A stretch of 10,895 bases of DNA, taken from NCBI GenBank assembly GCA_030613745.1, contig JAUWLK010000068.1, positions 1 to 10,895 on the forward strand, read 5' to 3'. Shown piece after piece: positions 1-7,402 of this stretch (position 1 is its first letter; every line of letters begins with the position of its first letter). This DNA is from Flavobacteriaceae bacterium (GTDB lineage Bacteria; Bacteroidota; Bacteroidia; Flavobacteriales; Flavobacteriaceae). A model generated the notes under the pieces. The model was not told the origin of the DNA. It was given only the letters and a program-made list of their open reading frames with translations, and did not search any database. Both the position numbers and the translations under genes were made by a program.

Positions 1-1288
1 ATTGATACTTTGTGGAGATTTTTTTCAGCTTCCACCTATAGGAAATTATAGTGAAACCAATCGTGAAAAATTTTCATTTATGTCACAAGCATGGTTAGAT
101 GCAAACCTTTCTATTTGTTATTTAACGGATCAATATCGACATACAGATAATGAATTGAACACTATATTAAATGAAATTAGAGAAGGAAATGTAACTCAAA
201 ATTCGATTGATGTATTAAGTAAAAATAATAATGCATTAAAATCTGATGAACCAACTAAGTTATATACGCATAATTTAGATGTAGACAGGATTAATAAGGA
301 ACATTTAAATTCAATAAAAGGGAAAATAACAAAGTTTAAAGCAAAGATAAAAGGAAATTTAAAACTGGCAGAAACTGTTAAAAAATCAATAATGGCTCCT
401 GAAAATCTTGAATTAAAGGTTGGAGCTAAAGTAATGTTTGTAAAAAATAATCATGAAAAAGGATATTTAAATGGTAGTTTAGGAACCATTTTAAAATATA
501 ATAAAGACGGTTTACCAGTTGTTAAATTATTGAACGGATATGAAATTACAGCAGAGTATGAAGATTGGAGAATTGAAGATGAAAGTGGTAAGATGCTGGT
601 TAGCTATCTACAAATACCACTAAGGTTAGCATGGGCAATAACTGTGCACAAAAGCCAGGGAATGACATTAGACGCTGCTGAAATGGATTTAAGTAAAACC
701 TTTGAAAGAGGACAAGGTTATGTGGCATTGTCAAGAGTTAAAAGTTTAAGTGGTTTGAAATTGTCAAGTTTTAATACAATAACTTTAGAAGTTGATGATT
801 TGGCTTTAAAAGCCGATAAAAGGTTTCAAGAATTATCGCTTAAAGTGGAAAAAGATTGTGAAGAAAAAGACTTTGAAAAACTGGCACTAAACTTTGTAAA
901 AAAATCAGGAGGAATTACCAATTTTGATGAAATTGAAGAAAATAAAACAAATCTTAAAAAAGGTTTAAAAACAAAAAAGAAATCAACGTATTTAATTACA
1001 AAACAGCTAATTGATGAAGGGCTTTCCTTAAAAAATATAGCTAAAGAAAGAGAATTGAATAGAGGTACCATTATTACACATTTGTTAAGAATTACAGAGC
1101 AGTATCCTACTACAGATTTATCACGGTTTAAACCAGATAAAATGACATTATCTAAAGTCAGAAAAGCAAGAAATAAAATTTTGAAAGAAAACTCAGGTGA
1201 AAAAACAATAAGTTTAAAGCCAATTTTTAAAATGCTGGATGGAGAAATTACTTATCAAGATATAAAGTTGGCACTGGTTTTTTTATAA
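1..1288 (+). CDS. PIF1-like helicase with C-terminal helix-turn-helix, 5'-truncated by window edge
   Basis: This is the C-terminal part (about 428 residues) of a superfamily 1B helicase; the frame is open to the left edge, so the Walker A and B motifs lie outside the window. The first visible residues, GDFFQLPP, are motif III of PIF1/RecD-type helicases (ATP-dependent 5'-3' DNA unwinding). Around residues 208-246 the UvrD_C_2-like end of the motor is visible, with AWAITVHKSQGMTLD (motif V) and GYVALSRVKS (motif VI, arginine finger). After a Lys/Glu-rich linker (about 275-328), residues 329-365 resemble the HTH_40 module found at the end of many Bacteroidota helicases and RecQ proteins (LIDEGLSLKNIAKERELN then GTIITHLLRI). 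The family suggests a nucleic-acid helicase of genome maintenance; the actual substrate is not known. The stop is TAA at 1286-1288, and the next gene begins 16 bases later, suggesting co-transcription. Confidence 0.9.
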   Translation, partial: LILCGDFFQLPPIGNYSETNREKFSFMSQAWLDANLSICYLTDQYRHTDNELNTILNEIREGNVTQNSIDVLSKNNNALKSDEPTKLYTHNLDVDRINKEHLNSIKGKITKFKAKIKGNLKLAETVKKSIMAPENLELKVGAKVMFVKNNHEKGYLNGSLGTILKYNKDGLPVVKLLNGYEITAEYEDWRIEDESGKMLVSYLQIPLRLAWAITVHKSQGMTLDAAEMDLSKTFERGQGYVALSRVKSLSGLKLSSFNTITLEVDDLALKADKRFQELSLKVEKDCEEKDFEKLALNFVKKSGGITNFDEIEENKTNLKKGLKTKKKSTYLITKQLIDEGLSLKNIAKERELNRGTIITHLLRITEQYPTTDLSRFKPDKMTLSKVRKARNKILKENSGEKTISLKPIFKMLDGEITYQDIKLALVFL

Positions 1289-1304
1289 TTTGTACCTTTA
1301 TAAA

Positions 1305-1655
1305 ATGAATATTGAAGAGTTTAGAAACTATTGTTTAAGTAAACCCTGTGTAACAGAACACTTTCCTTTTGATGAAATCACATTGGTTTTTAAAGTATGT
1401 AATAAAATTTTCACTTTATCCGGATTAGAACGTCAACCTCCTGCAATAAATTTAAAATGTGATCCGGAAAAGGCGATTGCACTCCGTGAAGAATATGATG
1501 GAACTATTTTACCAGGTTACCACATGAATAAAAAGCATTGGAATACTGTTGAAATAAATAATTTACCATATGATTTACTTATTGAACTTATTGATCATTC
1601 TTATGATTTAATAGTTGAAAGTTTGCCTAAAAAAGTAAGAGAAAAACTATTATAG
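1305..1655 (+). CDS. MmcQ/YjbR family protein (CyaY-like fold)
   Basis: A 116-residue protein of the MmcQ/YjbR family (a small CyaY-like alpha/beta fold; DNA binding has been proposed but the role is not established). The family signature is clear: an N-terminal helix with CLSKPCVTEHFPFD, a strand with VFKVCNKIFTL, and the hallmark PGYHMNKKHWNTV followed by the final helix pair with LIDHSYDLIVESLPKKVRE. Length is typical for the family. I start at the ATG at 1305; an in-frame TTG at 1290 would add only five non-conserved residues and would nearly abut the helicase stop. There is no clear Shine-Dalgarno sequence, as is normal here. The 16-base gap to the helicase gene suggests one transcript. 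The gene is followed by a 74-base gap containing the promoter box of the next unit. Confidence 0.88.
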   Translation: MNIEEFRNYCLSKPCVTEHFPFDEITLVFKVCNKIFTLSGLERQPPAINLKCDPEKAIALREEYDGTILPGYHMNKKHWNTVEINNLPYDLLIELIDHSYDLIVESLPKKVREKLL

Positions 1656-1695
1656 TTGGTAAGTTTATTTTTTTAAAATATTGTTTCTAAAACTT

Positions 1696-1703
1696 TACAT
1701 TTG
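1696..1703 (+). promoter_or_regulatory. Bacteroidota -7 promoter box upstream of phnA
   Basis: TACATTTG matches the Bacteroidota sigma-A -7 consensus TAnnTTTG exactly. It lies 26 bases before the phnA ATG, leaving a short 5' leader. A convincing TTG -33 element at the usual 17-23 base spacing is not visible, so the match rests on the -7 box and its position. Confidence 0.5.
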
Positions 1704-1729
1704 CATTTTTCAATTAAAAATAAATTTAT

Positions 1730-2311
1730 ATGAGTCTTGTAAAGAAATTACATGCCCGTAGTGAATCAAAATGTGAGTTATGTTCTTCTGCCGAACATTT
1801 AAATGTTTACGAAGTGCCGCCAACTTCAAAAGGTATTGTTGATGATAGTATTTTGGCTTGTACAACATGTATTGATCAAATTGAAAATCCTGAAAATGTT
1901 GACATTAACCATTGGCGTTGTTTAAATGAAAGCATGTGGAGTGAAGTTTCGGCTGTACAAGTAATTGCTTGGCGAATGCTTACTCGTTTACGAGATGAAG
2001 GATGGTCACAAGATTTATTGGAGATGTTATATTTAGATGAAGAAACTTTAAAATGGGCAGAATCAACTGGTGAAGGCGAGGATGAAAGTGAAAAAATTAT
2101 CCATAGAGATGTTAATGGTGTTATTCTACAAACTGGAGACTCAGTTGTTTTGATAAAAGATTTGAAAGTGAAAGGATCAAGTATGATTGCAAAACAAGGT
2201 ACAGCAGTTCGTAGAATTTCTTTAGATAGAGAAAATGCAGAATACATTGAAGGTAAAGTCGGTCCTACCCAAATAGTGATTATAACTAAATACGTTAAAA
2301 AGATAAATTAG
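1730..2311 (+). CDS. phnA: PhnA-family zinc-ribbon protein (long form)
   Basis: A 193-residue PhnA/YjdM-family protein. The N-terminus is a zinc ribbon with two CxxC knuckles, C15-E-L-C18 and C44-T-T-C47. Residues about 58-115 form a mostly helical middle with several Trp (HWRCLNESMW, AWRMLTRLRDEGW). The C-terminal PhnA domain covers about 124-193 (DVNGVILQTGDSVVLIKDL, then KGSSMIAKQGT). Despite its name, the E. coli homologue is not part of the C-P lyase machinery and its biochemical role is unknown; it is also unrelated to phosphonoacetate hydrolase, so no phosphonate role is claimed. The E. coli protein is about 111 residues, so this version is much longer, as is seen in Bacteroidota. It appears to be a single-gene unit: a TAnnTTTG box precedes it and a strong hairpin terminator follows 22 bases after the stop. 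Confidence 0.88.
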   Translation: MSLVKKLHARSESKCELCSSAEHLNVYEVPPTSKGIVDDSILACTTCIDQIENPENVDINHWRCLNESMWSEVSAVQVIAWRMLTRLRDEGWSQDLLEMLYLDEETLKWAESTGEGEDESEKIIHRDVNGVILQTGDSVVLIKDLKVKGSSMIAKQGTAVRRISLDRENAEYIEGKVGPTQIVIITKYVKKIN

Positions 2312-2333
2312 AATAAATTTAAACTCAGATGAT

Positions 2334-2369
2334 AAGCTTGTGATTTTAATAAATCATGAGCTTTTTTTA
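2334..2369 (+). terminator. Rho-independent terminator after phnA
   Basis: A 13-bp stem (AAGCTTGTGATTT at 2334-2346 with AAATCATGAGCTT at 2351-2363, including two G-T wobbles) closes a 4-base loop TAAT and runs straight into a T tract (2362-2368). It starts 22 bases after the phnA stop and separates phnA from the aldehyde dehydrogenase gene. Confidence 0.82.
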
Positions 2370-2406
2370 TTGTTCAGTTTATATTTTCTAATAGTGATTA
2401 TCATTG

Positions 2407-2434
2407 TTTGAGTTAGATATTAGTATTAAATTAG
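2407..2434 (+). promoter_or_regulatory. Possible promoter of the aldehyde dehydrogenase gene
   Basis: A TTTG at 2407-2410 is followed after 16 bases by TAAATTAG (2427-2434), which matches TAnnTTTG at all fixed positions but one. It ends 15 bases before the ATG at 2450, so the leader would be very short. This is a candidate only: spacing and -7 box are both slightly off consensus. Confidence 0.3.
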
Positions 2435-2449
2435 TACAAAATATTTAAT

Positions 2450-4033
2450 ATGATAACCGGTAAGAATTATATAGGGAATAATTTATCTTCAGAAGGGAAT
2501 ATTACATTTAAAACGTTTAATCCTAAAACAAATACACAGAATGATTTTCTTTTTACAGAGGCATCAGATGATGAAATAAATCAAGCTGTTCAACTGGCTA
2601 CTGAAGCATTTATACAATATAAAAATACATCTGGTATCAAAAAAAGTAATTTTTTAAATGCTATAGCAGATGAGATTTTAAATTTGGATAATGACTTGTT
2701 ACAGATTTATAAAATGGAATCAGGTTTAACCATTGAGAGAGCAATTGGTGAAAGAGAAAGAACAATTTGGCAGTTAAGAATGTTTGCAAATTTAGTTAAA
2801 GAAGGTTCCTGGGTTGATGCTGTTATTGATACTTCACAACCTGAGAGAAAACCAATATCTAAACCTGATATTCGTAAAATGTTAATTCCTTTAGGTCCGA
2901 TTGTAGTATTTGGAGCTAGTAATTTTCCGTTAGCATATTCAACTGCTGGAGGAGATACAGTTTCGGCTTTGGCCTCTGGTTGTCCGGTTATTGTAAAATC
3001 ACATCCAATGCATGCCGGAACAGGCGAAATGGTAGCTTCGGCAATAATTAAAGCAGCTAAAAAAACAGAAATGCCAAATGGTATTTTTTCAAATTTGAAT
3101 AGTAGCGGAATTGAAGTTGGAGTAAATTTGGTAAAGCACCCTAATATAAAGGCAGTAGGTTTTACAGGAAGTGTAATAGGAGGTAGGGCTCTTTTTGATT
3201 TGGCTAATCAAAGAAAAGAACCCATACCTGTTTTTGCCGAAATGGGAAGTATCAATCCGGTGATTTTATTACCTAAAGTCATAAGGAAAAGTAAAAATAA
3301 AATTGCTAAGATTTATTCTGAATCCATTACTTTGGGTAGCGGACAGTTTTGTACAAATCCGGGTTTAATTTTGGGAATAAAAAGTGACGACTTAACCAAT
3401 TTTATACAAATTTTAGCAAATGAGATTGTTAAAATAGAACCGTCTTGTATGTTGCATCCGAATATTATTGGTAATTATGAAAAAAACAAAGCTAAAATTA
3501 AATCTCAAAAAGGAGTTTCTGTTAAAGCAGAATATGTTAATGATGTTAGTAAAAATTTTGGGCAGCAAGTAATTATGACTGTTGAAGGTGAAACATTTTT
3601 TAAAAATACTACGTTACATCAGGAAGTTTTTGGTCCGTTTTCGTTAATTGTGCAATGTAAAAATAAAGAACAATTACATGAAATAGTTAAAAACTTGGAA
3701 GGACAATTAACCGGTTCAGTTTGGGCAGATAATGATGAGGAAATCAAATACAAATCTATTATTGATACTTTACAAAATAGGGTAGGGCGAATTATTTTTA
3801 ATGGTGTTTCTACTGGCGTTGAGGTTTGTCCGTCTATGCAGCACGGTGGTCCATATCCAGCATCAACGGATTCCAGATTTACCGCTGTTGGGATTCATTC
3901 TATAAAAAGATGGGTTAGACCTGTTAGTTTTCAAAATTGGCCACAAAAGTTATTACCAATTGAATTAAGAAATGAAAATATATTAAAAATCAATAGGTTG
4001 ATTAATAATGAGCTAACACTAAATTCAATTTAA
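2450..4033 (+). CDS. Aldehyde dehydrogenase, alpha-ketoglutaric semialdehyde (2,5-dioxovalerate) dehydrogenase type
   Basis: A 527-residue NAD(P)-dependent aldehyde dehydrogenase, full length for the KGSADH subgroup. It is predicted to oxidise 2,5-dioxovalerate to 2-oxoglutarate, the last step of hydroxyproline and some sugar-acid catabolic routes. Visible landmarks are FGASNFPLAYSTAGGDT with oxyanion-hole Asn158, IVKSHP with cofactor-binding Lys183, GFTGS (237-241), the general base Glu264 in AEMGSINPV, the catalytic Cys301 in GSGQFCTNPG, and the NAD-binding EVFGP (392-396). The GASNFPLAYSTAGGDTVSA and AEMGS variants are typical of this subgroup rather than of general ALDHs. The neighbours do not include the usual hydroxyproline genes (proline racemase-like epimerase, DapA-like deaminase, amino-acid oxidase), so the exact pathway is inferred from the family. 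The stop lies 6 bases from the convergent DUF4407 stop. Confidence 0.86.
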   Translation: MITGKNYIGNNLSSEGNITFKTFNPKTNTQNDFLFTEASDDEINQAVQLATEAFIQYKNTSGIKKSNFLNAIADEILNLDNDLLQIYKMESGLTIERAIGERERTIWQLRMFANLVKEGSWVDAVIDTSQPERKPISKPDIRKMLIPLGPIVVFGASNFPLAYSTAGGDTVSALASGCPVIVKSHPMHAGTGEMVASAIIKAAKKTEMPNGIFSNLNSSGIEVGVNLVKHPNIKAVGFTGSVIGGRALFDLANQRKEPIPVFAEMGSINPVILLPKVIRKSKNKIAKIYSESITLGSGQFCTNPGLILGIKSDDLTNFIQILANEIVKIEPSCMLHPNIIGNYEKNKAKIKSQKGVSVKAEYVNDVSKNFGQQVIMTVEGETFFKNTTLHQEVFGPFSLIVQCKNKEQLHEIVKNLEGQLTGSVWADNDEEIKYKSIIDTLQNRVGRIIFNGVSTGVEVCPSMQHGGPYPASTDSRFTAVGIHSIKRWVRPVSFQNWPQKLLPIELRNENILKINRLINNELTLNSI

Positions 4034-4039
4034 AATATA

Positions 4040-5140
4040 TTATAAAAACTCTTTTTGATTATTATAAAAAGCATCCGATTGTAACTGCATTAGTTCCTCT
4101 GCTTTTTGTTTTTTATAGGTGTAGACTTTTTCTTCATCAGCAATATCATAATAAACTTTATTATTTAAAATTACATCAGTTTTAAGTAATTCATCCAATT
4201 GATTTTTTTGTTGTTCAACCCAAGTTCTAACTTTATACTCCTGACTCTCAAATTTAAAATCATATTCTCCTTTTTGTGATATTAGTTTGGCTAAAATTGG
4301 AGAAGTTTCAATCGCCAAGAACAATAAAAATATAAAAAAAGAAGGTAACCAAGGTAAATCATTTAAAGCATTTATTCGTGCCATTAATCCGTCAAATCCG
4401 TCAATTATAGGCTGACTATTAGCAGTTTGTAAACTTTGTTTTTCTCTCAATTCTTTGAGAATAATTTCTTTTTCAGTTATCTGGTTTTTATTTTCAAGTC
4501 TGATTTGTTGTAATTCTTGTAGCATAGCATCATGCTTCTCACGTTTTTCAGTATAAACCGGACCTTTGCCAATTTTTAAAGTACCTTCCCTGCCTTCCGC
4601 TTCAGCGATATAGGTGCTGTATAGATCGTTTACTTCTTTTTCTTTATTTTGGATGGTATTATTTAAATTTTGAATTTCAGATTCTACACGAGTAATCTCG
4701 GGATAGTATTGTAAAGCAATTTGTTCTTTATTTTGAAGCGTTAAATTATTTTTTTGTTCAAGTAATACCTGATTGATCTCTTTTTCAAAGATCTTTAATT
4801 CCAGAGGTTTTGCAATAACAACGGCTATAATTATAGCTAATATTAATCTTGGAACGGCTTGAACAAATTCTCTCCGAGGTTTGCCTTGTTTTTTAATAGT
4901 AGATACAATAAACCTATCCAAATTAAAAATAAGTAATCCCCAAATTAACCCAAAGGCAATAGCAATATAAACAGAATCAAAAACAGTAAAAAGAGCATAA
5001 CTTGATGCAATAAATGCCATAACAGCAGTGAAAAATACAGTACCACCAATACCAGCATATTTAACTTGTTCTGATTTTGAACATTTTTGAAGTAAATCGA
5101 GATCTGCACCAGAGCACATCCAAAAGAATTTTTTTAACAT
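4040..5140 (-). CDS. DUF4407 family membrane protein with long coiled coil
   Basis: A 366-residue protein matching the DUF4407 family in layout and sequence; function is unknown. Order: a short N-terminal segment starting MLKKFFWMCSGADLDLL (family-typical), three membrane segments at about 32-54, 57-74 and 96-114, then a long charged coiled coil (about 116-240; repeated E/Q/N/K heptad-like runs such as NLNNTIQNKEKEVNDL), a fourth membrane segment at about 264-287 (PWLPSFFIFLLFLAIETSP), and a charged C-terminal tail. The even number of segments puts both ends on the same side, with the coiled coil on the opposite face. The family-typical LIFNLDRFIVS sits after segment 2. The start ATG is at 5138-5140. 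It lies 92 bases downstream of the sulfotransferase gene and could be on the same transcript; no clear promoter box was found. A structural or signalling membrane role is only a guess. Confidence 0.85.
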   Translation of the reverse strand: MLKKFFWMCSGADLDLLQKCSKSEQVKYAGIGGTVFFTAVMAFIASSYALFTVFDSVYIAIAFGLIWGLLIFNLDRFIVSTIKKQGKPRREFVQAVPRLILAIIIAVVIAKPLELKIFEKEINQVLLEQKNNLTLQNKEQIALQYYPEITRVESEIQNLNNTIQNKEKEVNDLYSTYIAEAEGREGTLKIGKGPVYTEKREKHDAMLQELQQIRLENKNQITEKEIILKELREKQSLQTANSQPIIDGFDGLMARINALNDLPWLPSFFIFLLFLAIETSPILAKLISQKGEYDFKFESQEYKVRTWVEQQKNQLDELLKTDVILNNKVYYDIADEEKVYTYKKQKAEELMQLQSDAFYNNQKEFL

Positions 5141-5232
5141 AATTAGGGAGGATTTAAATAAAATAAAACGAATTTCTCCACCTATATGTTGCTCAAAGTC
5201 TTAAAGTGTTATACTAAAGTTTTGTTAAAATT

Positions 5233-5868
5233 TCAATCTTCGTATTTATACCCGAAAATATCAATGTCTTCATGAAACCAATCTGAAATTATTTGACGAG
5301 ATTCTTCATCATAATAATCTCTAAAATTTGTTTTTGATGTTTTATTAATATGAGGTAATTTTTGAGTAATGCCTAGAGTTTTAAAAACACTATTCATACC
5401 ATCAGTTAAATTTTCAAACCTAATTATTTTATTTACATCAATTTTACCTTCAAAATCTTTTAGCCATTCTACCTGTGGTAAAAACATTTGAGGTCTGTAG
5501 TAATAATATTTACCTTTATTTTTTCCATAAGTACAAGATACCCATTCTTTAAATGATATTTTCTTTTTTGCCATGTTTGTGACATTGTTTTTGACATTGT
5601 GTTTATATTGTGACACAACCTTGTCCCATGGGTTACGAATTACAGCAAACTTAAATGCATTATTCCATTTTTTTTGACCAACTACATTGATAATTTCTTT
5701 TGCAGTAAGGTGTTTTCTAAATGGTTTTCCTATAATTTTAATAACACTTGTGCCAGCTGTTTTATTGATATGAATGAAAATAAAATCTCTATTTCCACCC
5801 TTATGTAAAGGTGAATTAAAATATAAACCAATTTTATTTTTATATTTTTCAATCAGTTTAAATTTCAT
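5233..5868 (-). CDS. Small PAPS-dependent sulfotransferase (Sulfotransfer_2-like)
   Basis: A 211-residue protein of the sulfotransferase family related to carbohydrate (heparan-sulfate 2-O type) enzymes, which move sulfate from PAPS to a sugar hydroxyl. The 5'-phosphosulfate loop is FIHINKTAGTS (31-41), with Lys36 as the expected PAPS and catalytic lysine. The 3'-phosphate site is FAVIRNPWDKVVSQYKH (74-90), with Arg78 and Ser86 in the expected places. The C-terminal part shows the family pattern NKTSKTNFRDYYDEES and ends in DIDIFGYKYED. There is no signal peptide, so it should be cytoplasmic. The acceptor cannot be read; a surface polysaccharide is plausible. It starts 37 bases after the dipeptidase stop, which permits co-transcription, though an imperfect -7 box (TATATTTA, complement of 5879-5886) is also present. 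Confidence 0.8.
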   Translation of the reverse strand: MKFKLIEKYKNKIGLYFNSPLHKGGNRDFIFIHINKTAGTSVIKIIGKPFRKHLTAKEIINVVGQKKWNNAFKFAVIRNPWDKVVSQYKHNVKNNVTNMAKKKISFKEWVSCTYGKNKGKYYYYRPQMFLPQVEWLKDFEGKIDVNKIIRFENLTDGMNSVFKTLGITQKLPHINKTSKTNFRDYYDEESRQIISDWFHEDIDIFGYKYED

Positions 5869-5905
5869 ATTTTTTTAATAAATATACCTGTATCAGAAAT
5901 TTGCA

Positions 5906-7306
5906 TTAAACATTTTGGTTTTTAAAAAGTTCAACATAATATTTATAAAACAATGGTATAGTTTCAATACCTTTTAAATAATTAAAAATACCAAAATGTT
6001 CGTTTGGTGAATGAATAGCATCACTATCTAAACCAAATCCCATTAAAATAGTTTTACTTTTTAGCTCTTTTTCAAAAAGAGCTACAATTGGAATGCTGCC
6101 TCCAGATCTTTGTGGAATTGCCTCTACACCAAAAGTTTCAGTATATGCTTTGTTTGCAGCTTTGTAACCAATATTATCAATTGGAGTTACATAGGCATGT
6201 CCCCCATGATGAGGTGTAACTTTTACTTTTACAGATTTGGGTGCAATACTCTCAAAATGTTTGGTGAACATATCTGTAATTTCATCAGGATCCTGATCTG
6301 GTACCAAACGCATAGATATTTTAGCATAAGCTTTACTTGCAATAACAGTTTTAGCACCTTCACCAATATATCCTCCCCAAATACCATTCACATCTAAAGC
6401 AGGGCGCATAGAATTTCTTTCATTTGTAGTATATCCTTTTTCACCATAAACATCTTCAATATCTAGTGCTTTTTTATAGTTGTCTAATGAAAATGGTGCT
6501 TTTGCCATTTCTTTTCTCTCTTCATCAGTTGATTCTATTACTTTATTGTAAAATCCGGGAATGGTGATATGATTGTTTTCATCATGTAGGGAAGCAATCA
6601 TTTTAGTTAAAATATTGATAGGGTTTGCAACAGCTCCTCCGTATAAACCAGAATGTAAGTCTCTATTCGGTCCGGTTACTTCCACTTCAACATAGCTTAA
6701 ACCACGTAAACCTGTTGTTATTGAAGGTTGATCATTACTTATCATTCCTGTATCTGAAATTAAAATTACATCATTGCTTAGTTTTTCTTGATTTCTTTTT
6801 ACAAACCAGTCTAAACTAGATGAACCAACTTCTTCTTCACCTTCAATCATAAATTTTACATTACAAGGTAATTCTTTATTTTGAATCATAAATTCAAACG
6901 CTTTTACATGCATGTATAATTGTCCCTTATCATCACATGCACCTCTAGCAAAAATTGCGCCTTCGGGATGCGTTTCAGTTTTTTTAATTATCGGTTCAAA
7001 AGGTGGTGAATCCCATAATTCAATAGGATCAGCTGGTTGAACATCATAATGACCATAAACCAACACGGTTGGTAAGTTTTTATCAATGATATGATCTCCA
7101 TAAACTATAGGATTTCCAGGTGTTTTACAAATTTCAACTTTGAGACAACCAGCTTTTTCTAAAGATATTTTTATTGCCTCAGCAGTTTTTAAAATATCAT
7201 TTTTGTATGCAGGATCAGCACTTATGGAAGGAATTTTTAATAAATCAAAAAGTTCATTGATAAAACGCTCTTTATTTTCTTGGACATATGATTTTATAGT
7301 AGTCAT
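5906..7306 (-). CDS. M20-family metallodipeptidase (di-zinc peptidase)
   Basis: A 466-residue dipeptidase of the M20 family, carnosinase/DUG1-like branch, full length. Metal and catalytic residues are all in place: His86 and Asp88 in VYGHYDVQP, bridging Asp125 in RGACDDKGQ, general base Glu158 and metal ligand Glu159 in EGEEEVGS, Asp185 in LISDTG, and His432 in AIHSPNEHF. The lid (dimerisation) domain lies at about 200-370 and includes DLHSGLYGG (His218) and RLVPDQDP. There is no signal peptide, so it is likely cytoplasmic, releasing amino acids from imported di- or tripeptides; the exact peptide preference is not readable. The ATG at 7304-7306 lies just downstream of a perfect -7 box on the minus strand. 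It is divergent from the GH109-like gene and is the first gene of a possible three-gene leftward unit. Confidence 0.9.
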   Translation of the reverse strand: MTTIKSYVQENKERFINELFDLLKIPSISADPAYKNDILKTAEAIKISLEKAGCLKVEICKTPGNPIVYGDHIIDKNLPTVLVYGHYDVQPADPIELWDSPPFEPIIKKTETHPEGAIFARGACDDKGQLYMHVKAFEFMIQNKELPCNVKFMIEGEEEVGSSSLDWFVKRNQEKLSNDVILISDTGMISNDQPSITTGLRGLSYVEVEVTGPNRDLHSGLYGGAVANPINILTKMIASLHDENNHITIPGFYNKVIESTDEERKEMAKAPFSLDNYKKALDIEDVYGEKGYTTNERNSMRPALDVNGIWGGYIGEGAKTVIASKAYAKISMRLVPDQDPDEITDMFTKHFESIAPKSVKVKVTPHHGGHAYVTPIDNIGYKAANKAYTETFGVEAIPQRSGGSIPIVALFEKELKSKTILMGFGLDSDAIHSPNEHFGIFNYLKGIETIPLFYKYYVELFKNQNV

Positions 7307-7328
7307 AACAGATAATTTTTTAAGAAAA

Positions 7329-7336
7329 CAAAGATA
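7329..7336 (-). promoter_or_regulatory. -7 box of the dipeptidase promoter
   Basis: On the minus strand this reads TATCTTTG, an exact TAnnTTTG match, 22 bases before the dipeptidase ATG. No clear TTG -33 element is seen at the usual spacing. It sits back-to-back with the box of the divergent gene. Confidence 0.5.
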
Positions 7337-7372
7337 AAGAAAAGAAAATACTTAATTTAGATTCGTTAAATT

Positions 7373-7380
7373 TACTTTTG
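7373..7380 (+). promoter_or_regulatory. -7 box of the GH109-like gene promoter
   Basis: TACTTTTG is an exact TAnnTTTG match ending 22 bases before the ATG at 7403, at nearly the same distance as the divergent box for the dipeptidase. The -33 region has no obvious TTG, so initiation may need an activator or be weak. Confidence 0.5.
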
Positions 7381-7402
7381 TTTAAAAATTAAAAAGCGTG
7401 TA

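Noticed and set aside
826..1071. Minus-strand reading frame inside the helicase gene
   Set aside because: Phe/Ser-rich translation opposite Lys/Glu-rich codons of a clearly coding gene; a shadow frame.
1876..2247. Minus-strand 123-residue reading frame inside phnA
   Set aside because: Antisense to the well-supported PhnA coding region, with no start signals or family features.
4034..4071. Bidirectional terminator between the convergent stops
   Set aside because: Only 6 bases separate the stops, and the CTTTTT/AAAAAG pairing at 4051-4071 lies inside the DUF4407 coding region and is too A+T-rich to call.
6110..6397. Plus-strand frames antisense to the dipeptidase (also 6625-6819 and 7140-7337)
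   Set aside because: The opposite strand encodes a full-length M20 enzyme with all catalytic residues; these frames have no recognisable features.
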